Assembly (NCBI GenBank): GCA_003994795.1
Contig: AP018269.1
Span: forward strand, 5,979,687-6,043,686
Source: Cylindrospermum sp. NIES-4074
GTDB taxonomy: Bacteria; Cyanobacteriota; Cyanobacteriia; Cyanobacteriales; Nostocaceae
DNA length: 64,000 nucleotides
Direction of reading: 5' to 3'
Shown here: positions 61,092 to 64,000 of the stretch, piece after piece
Position numbering within the stretch: position 1 is the stretch's first letter
How the letters are laid out: each line of letters opens with the position of its first letter
Program-made: the position numbers and the translations under genes
Notes under the pieces: model-generated
Told to the model about the DNA's origin: nothing
Seen by the model: the letters and a program-made list of their open reading frames with translations, nothing else
Database searches by the model: none

Positions 61092-61910
61092 TTGAATAAG
61101 GCTGGGGTTCCTGGAAAACCGCAAAACTCATCAGCAGCATCTGGTGATGATATTCCAGTGGCTTTACGCGATGCTCCAGAAGCAGCACCCAAGGTGTACT
61201 TGCAACCCCTAGTGTTAGTGATTGGGGGAGTCGTGGGATTTGTGCTGCTGGCTGGAATTAGTGGTTTTTTGTTTTTCGCCACGGCACCCAAAAATACCGC
61301 CAATTCTCAACCAACGCCCGCTAGCTCTGCACCTGCATCAAATGCAGAATCTAGTAATTCTGTCAATACTCAAAATAATAATGATACTGTTTTGGGGCAT
61401 TTGGCATATTCAGAAGCACCAGAATCTGAACTAGCGGCAGTTTCCGCTGATGGACGAATCAAAATGAGGAAAGCTGCTGCGGAGAAGTTTCAAGCGATGG
61501 TGCAAGCTGCGCGGAGTGCGGGTGTAATTTTAGTACCAATTTCTGGCTTTCGCTCAGTGAAAGAGCAGGAGCAGTTATTTTTTGCTGTTGGTGCCCAGCG
61601 TAATCAAACCCCAGCCCAAAGAGCCGCCCTGAGCGCTCCTCCAGGACATAGCGAACATCATACAGGTTACGCCACAGATATTGGCGATGGGGCAACACCA
61701 GCCACTAATCTCCAACCTGACTTTGAGAAAACTAAAGCTTATCAATGGCTAGAAGCGAATGCTGCCCGTTTTGGCTTTGAGATGTCCTTTCCCAAGGATA
61801 ACCCCCAAGGTGTGAGTTATGAACCCTGGCATTGGCGTTTTGTTGGCGATCGCGACAGCTTAGAAATGTTCTACAAAGCCAGGAATTTAAAACCCGCTAA
61901 AATCCCGTAA
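61092..61910 (+). CDS. D-alanyl-D-alanine carboxypeptidase, M15B (VanY-like)
   Basis: 272 residues from TTG 61092, with GGAG 7 nt upstream. A cytoplasmic tail is followed by one membrane helix at about 38-60 (LVLVIGGVVGFVLLAGISGF), a Ser/Asn/Pro linker and the peptidase domain from about 100: SGFRSVKEQEQLFF, zinc ligands in SEHHTGYATDIGDG (SxHxxGxAxD) and the third His in EPWHWRFVGD. It trims the terminal D-Ala of peptidoglycan peptides on the periplasmic side. PBP2 lies close by, convergently. Confidence 0.93.
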   Translation: MNKAGVPGKPQNSSAASGDDIPVALRDAPEAAPKVYLQPLVLVIGGVVGFVLLAGISGFLFFATAPKNTANSQPTPASSAPASNAESSNSVNTQNNNDTVLGHLAYSEAPESELAAVSADGRIKMRKAAAEKFQAMVQAARSAGVILVPISGFRSVKEQEQLFFAVGAQRNQTPAQRAALSAPPGHSEHHTGYATDIGDGATPATNLQPDFEKTKAYQWLEANAARFGFEMSFPKDNPQGVSYEPWHWRFVGDRDSLEMFYKARNLKPAKIP

Positions 61911-62078
61911 TCAAAGCCATTGCTGGGACTGTCCAAGATATATTCTCTTTGATGAATGTGTTGCTAGCAAAGGCTGAAGCGCTACTTGTGTCAGGGTTGG
62001 ACAGTAATATCCAGCAATTTTTTTGGCGATCGCATCCGGGAGATGTTTTCCAAATTGGTAAGTAAAATCACTGTAATT

Positions 62079-63911
62079 TCAACGGCTCTTTCCTGATTTC
62101 TCAGGTGCTGATTTCTGATACTTACCGGGATACTTCCGCGAAAAATATTCCTCCATAATTTCTAAAATCATCGGTGCAGCCACACTACCACCACCACCAC
62201 CAGAATGTTCAGCAAATGCTACAATCAGAACCTCTGGTTTATCCGCAGGAGCATAAGCACCAAACCAAGCATGATTTTGTTTCACACCACGCTTCCAAGC
62301 TTCAGCTGTACCACTCTTACCAGATGTGGGGGGAATTGTGGGTTTATTCAAAGCTTTACCTGTACCTTCACTTACCACCTTCCGTAAACCGTCGCGCAGA
62401 ACTTTGACAGTTTCCTGCTTCATATTTAACGATTCTCGCCAGCTTTTTGCCTCTTCATTGTCTTTAAGCAAATGTGGCTTGACTCGATATCCACCATTAG
62501 CAGGTACAGCAAACATCACCGCAACTTGTAGAGGAGTTGTTTGTAAAGCACCTTGACCAATTGACATATTAATGCTATCGCCTACAGTCCAAGGCATCTT
62601 CCAAACTTTCTGTTTCCAAGTTTCATCAGGAACTAGACCTTTGGTTTCTTCTGAAGCGAACTCAAAACCGGTTTTCTGGCCAAATCCATACTTGCGTGTC
62701 CATTCAATCAAAGTTGGTCCACCGACACCCCTACCAATTTGATAGAAGAAAGTATCACTACTCCACTGTAGCGCCCCCACAAAACCCAAAGGGCCGAAGC
62801 CGGCATGATTCCATTCACCAAACCGCGTACCGCCGATATTTAAGGAACCGTAGGTTTGGAGCACTGTGTTAGGGGAAAATTTACCCGATTCCAGCCCCGC
62901 TGTTGTGGTCACAATTTTGAAGGTACTAGCGGGGGGAAAGGCACTGAGGGCACGATTAACCAAAGGATGCTCCGCACCTTGGACAGATTCCCAGTCTTTT
63001 TGGGAGAGTTTTTGCTTGGAGAAAATATTGGGGTCATAAGTGGGATGAGACACCATTGCTAAGACGGCACCATTTTTGGGGTTAAGGGCTACAATCGCCC
63101 CGTTGCGTGAGCCTAAAGCTTTCTGGGCGGTCTTTTGCATCTCCAAATCTATGGTCAAGTGCAAGTCTTTACCAGCTTTTGCCTGCTTCTCTCCCAAAAC
63201 TCGCAGTGGACGACCTGCACCATCCACTTCCACCTGCTGACCGCCCCATTCACCCCGCAAAGTTTGCTCATAGGCTTTTTCTACCCCCATTTGACCAATC
63301 ACATCTCCCAGTCGGTAGCCTTCCGGCTTCTTTTCTTGCAACTGTTCAGGGGTCAATTCACGGGTATAGCCCAGTACATGAGCCAATTCTTCACCTTGGG
63401 GATAATAACGAACTGCTTCTGTATTGATCTCCACATCTGGGAGTTCATTTTCATACTCTTTCAATGCGGTGATTTCTGCCTCACCTACGTTGCGAGCAAT
63501 GCGGATGAGTGTAGAAGAGTTAGTACCAGCCTGTTCTAGTTTCTTTTCCATCTCCTCTTGGGGGATTTCCAGAATTTGCGACAGACGCGGGCCGACAACC
63601 GACCATGATGGCTTGGTGTGTGCCATTGGCCATAAATATACAGACCGAGGATAGCGAGTACTAGCTAAAAGTTTGCCATTACGGTCGAAAATGTTTCCCC
63701 GTTCCGGTTGTTTGGCAAGGGTTCGCACTCGGTTCGCTTCTGCGCGTTTTCGGTGGTGAGATCCTTCTACAATTTGCAAATATGCCAAACGAGCGCTGAT
63801 GCCAGAAGTCATCAATAAGGTAAATATGATTAAAAATATGGGCTGGAAATTCCGGCCGACTGTACGGGTATTTTTTTGTCCGCCTAGTTGAGGTGGTTGT
63901 AATAAGGTCAT
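62079..63911 (-). CDS. mrdA: Penicillin-binding protein 2 (peptidoglycan D,D-transpeptidase MrdA)
   Basis: 610 residues, class B PBP of the elongasome. One membrane anchor at about 24-45 (QPIFLIIFTLLMTSGIS), a dimerisation/pedestal domain (PERGNIFDRNGKLLAST) and a transpeptidase domain with active-site Ser in PASTFKIVTT (SxxK), SSD in QWSSDTFFYQIGRG, and KSGTAEAW. The C-terminal tail is basic (YPGKYQKSAPEKSGKS). Full length and intact. Together with the VanY-like peptidase it forms a cell-wall pair, on opposite strands with a 168-bp gap. Confidence 0.96.
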   Translation of the reverse strand: MTLLQPPQLGGQKNTRTVGRNFQPIFLIIFTLLMTSGISARLAYLQIVEGSHHRKRAEANRVRTLAKQPERGNIFDRNGKLLASTRYPRSVYLWPMAHTKPSWSVVGPRLSQILEIPQEEMEKKLEQAGTNSSTLIRIARNVGEAEITALKEYENELPDVEINTEAVRYYPQGEELAHVLGYTRELTPEQLQEKKPEGYRLGDVIGQMGVEKAYEQTLRGEWGGQQVEVDGAGRPLRVLGEKQAKAGKDLHLTIDLEMQKTAQKALGSRNGAIVALNPKNGAVLAMVSHPTYDPNIFSKQKLSQKDWESVQGAEHPLVNRALSAFPPASTFKIVTTTAGLESGKFSPNTVLQTYGSLNIGGTRFGEWNHAGFGPLGFVGALQWSSDTFFYQIGRGVGGPTLIEWTRKYGFGQKTGFEFASEETKGLVPDETWKQKVWKMPWTVGDSINMSIGQGALQTTPLQVAVMFAVPANGGYRVKPHLLKDNEEAKSWRESLNMKQETVKVLRDGLRKVVSEGTGKALNKPTIPPTSGKSGTAEAWKRGVKQNHAWFGAYAPADKPEVLIVAFAEHSGGGGGSVAAPMILEIMEEYFSRKYPGKYQKSAPEKSGKSR

Positions 63912-64000
63912 AAGATTAAAAAGAGTTTCACAATTAGTATTATTTTCATAATTTTCCTACAGTCTTAGCAAAATCTAGCGGTTAATTAATTGAGAAATTG

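Overview
The window comes from a filamentous, probably heterocyst-forming cyanobacterium (Nostoc/Anabaena/Calothrix type). The evidence is the very frequent HIP1 octamer GCGATCGC, small dispersed and short tandem repeats typical of Nostocales, petJ cytochrome c6, a group 2 sigma-70 factor, Uma2-family genes, PEP-CTERM-type proteins and an IS630-type transposon. No rRNA, tRNA or CRISPR array was recognised. The species assignment is inference from these traits.

Layout. 1-3.2 kb: kdpB (cut by the window edge) and kdpA of the Kdp potassium pump, divergent from a membrane histidine kinase and NarL-type regulator (4.1-6.0 kb). 6.2-13.8 kb: an alpha/beta hydrolase, a red-chlorophyll-catabolite-reductase-like protein, a Uma2 protein, priA, a sigma factor and a GNAT enzyme. 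13.9-18.4 kb: a 198-bp MITE, petJ, a TonB protein with two long tandem-repeat tracts, and a TonB-dependent receptor. 18.6-25.6 kb is rearranged: a hypothetical gene and a partial copy of its tail, a pentapeptide-repeat protein, a damaged second truB, a PEP-CTERM protein, intact truB, and a DUF1400 hydrolase gene split by an IS630 element.

25.9-36.6 kb: DMT transporter, Eis-like acetyltransferase, fasciclin protein, ligA, VWA protein, glycerophosphodiesterase and a large P-loop protein with a C-terminal HTH. 36.6-41.8 kb: a 36-residue membrane peptide, a PEP-CTERM variant protein and a NicO/TPR/DUF4331 operon. 42.2-49.4 kb is accessory: a VapC toxin with an antitoxin truncated by a dispersed repeat, a vapC relic, an aspartic-protease pair, HIP1-bearing tandem arrays, a SERAC1-like lipase facing a truncated NB-ARC protein, and a translationally overlapping set of four ORFs (45-aa ORF, IscB-type RRXRR fragment, cupin dioxygenase, class II aldolase).

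50.2-55.7 kb: a forward run of aldo/keto reductase, arylsulfotransferase-like protein, a second MITE copy, glutathione S-transferase, DUF442 phosphatase-like protein and ChrA. 56.2-64 kb: GPH sugar transporter, phosphoribosyltransferase, a sensor kinase and an AEC transporter that share one breakpoint and have both lost their 3' ends, a VanY-type peptidase and PBP2 (mrdA).

The housekeeping genes look intact. The striking content is the record of mobile-DNA activity: at least two MITE families, one IS with exact TA target duplication, small repeats inserted in coding sequence, a segmental duplication and a two-gene deletion junction.
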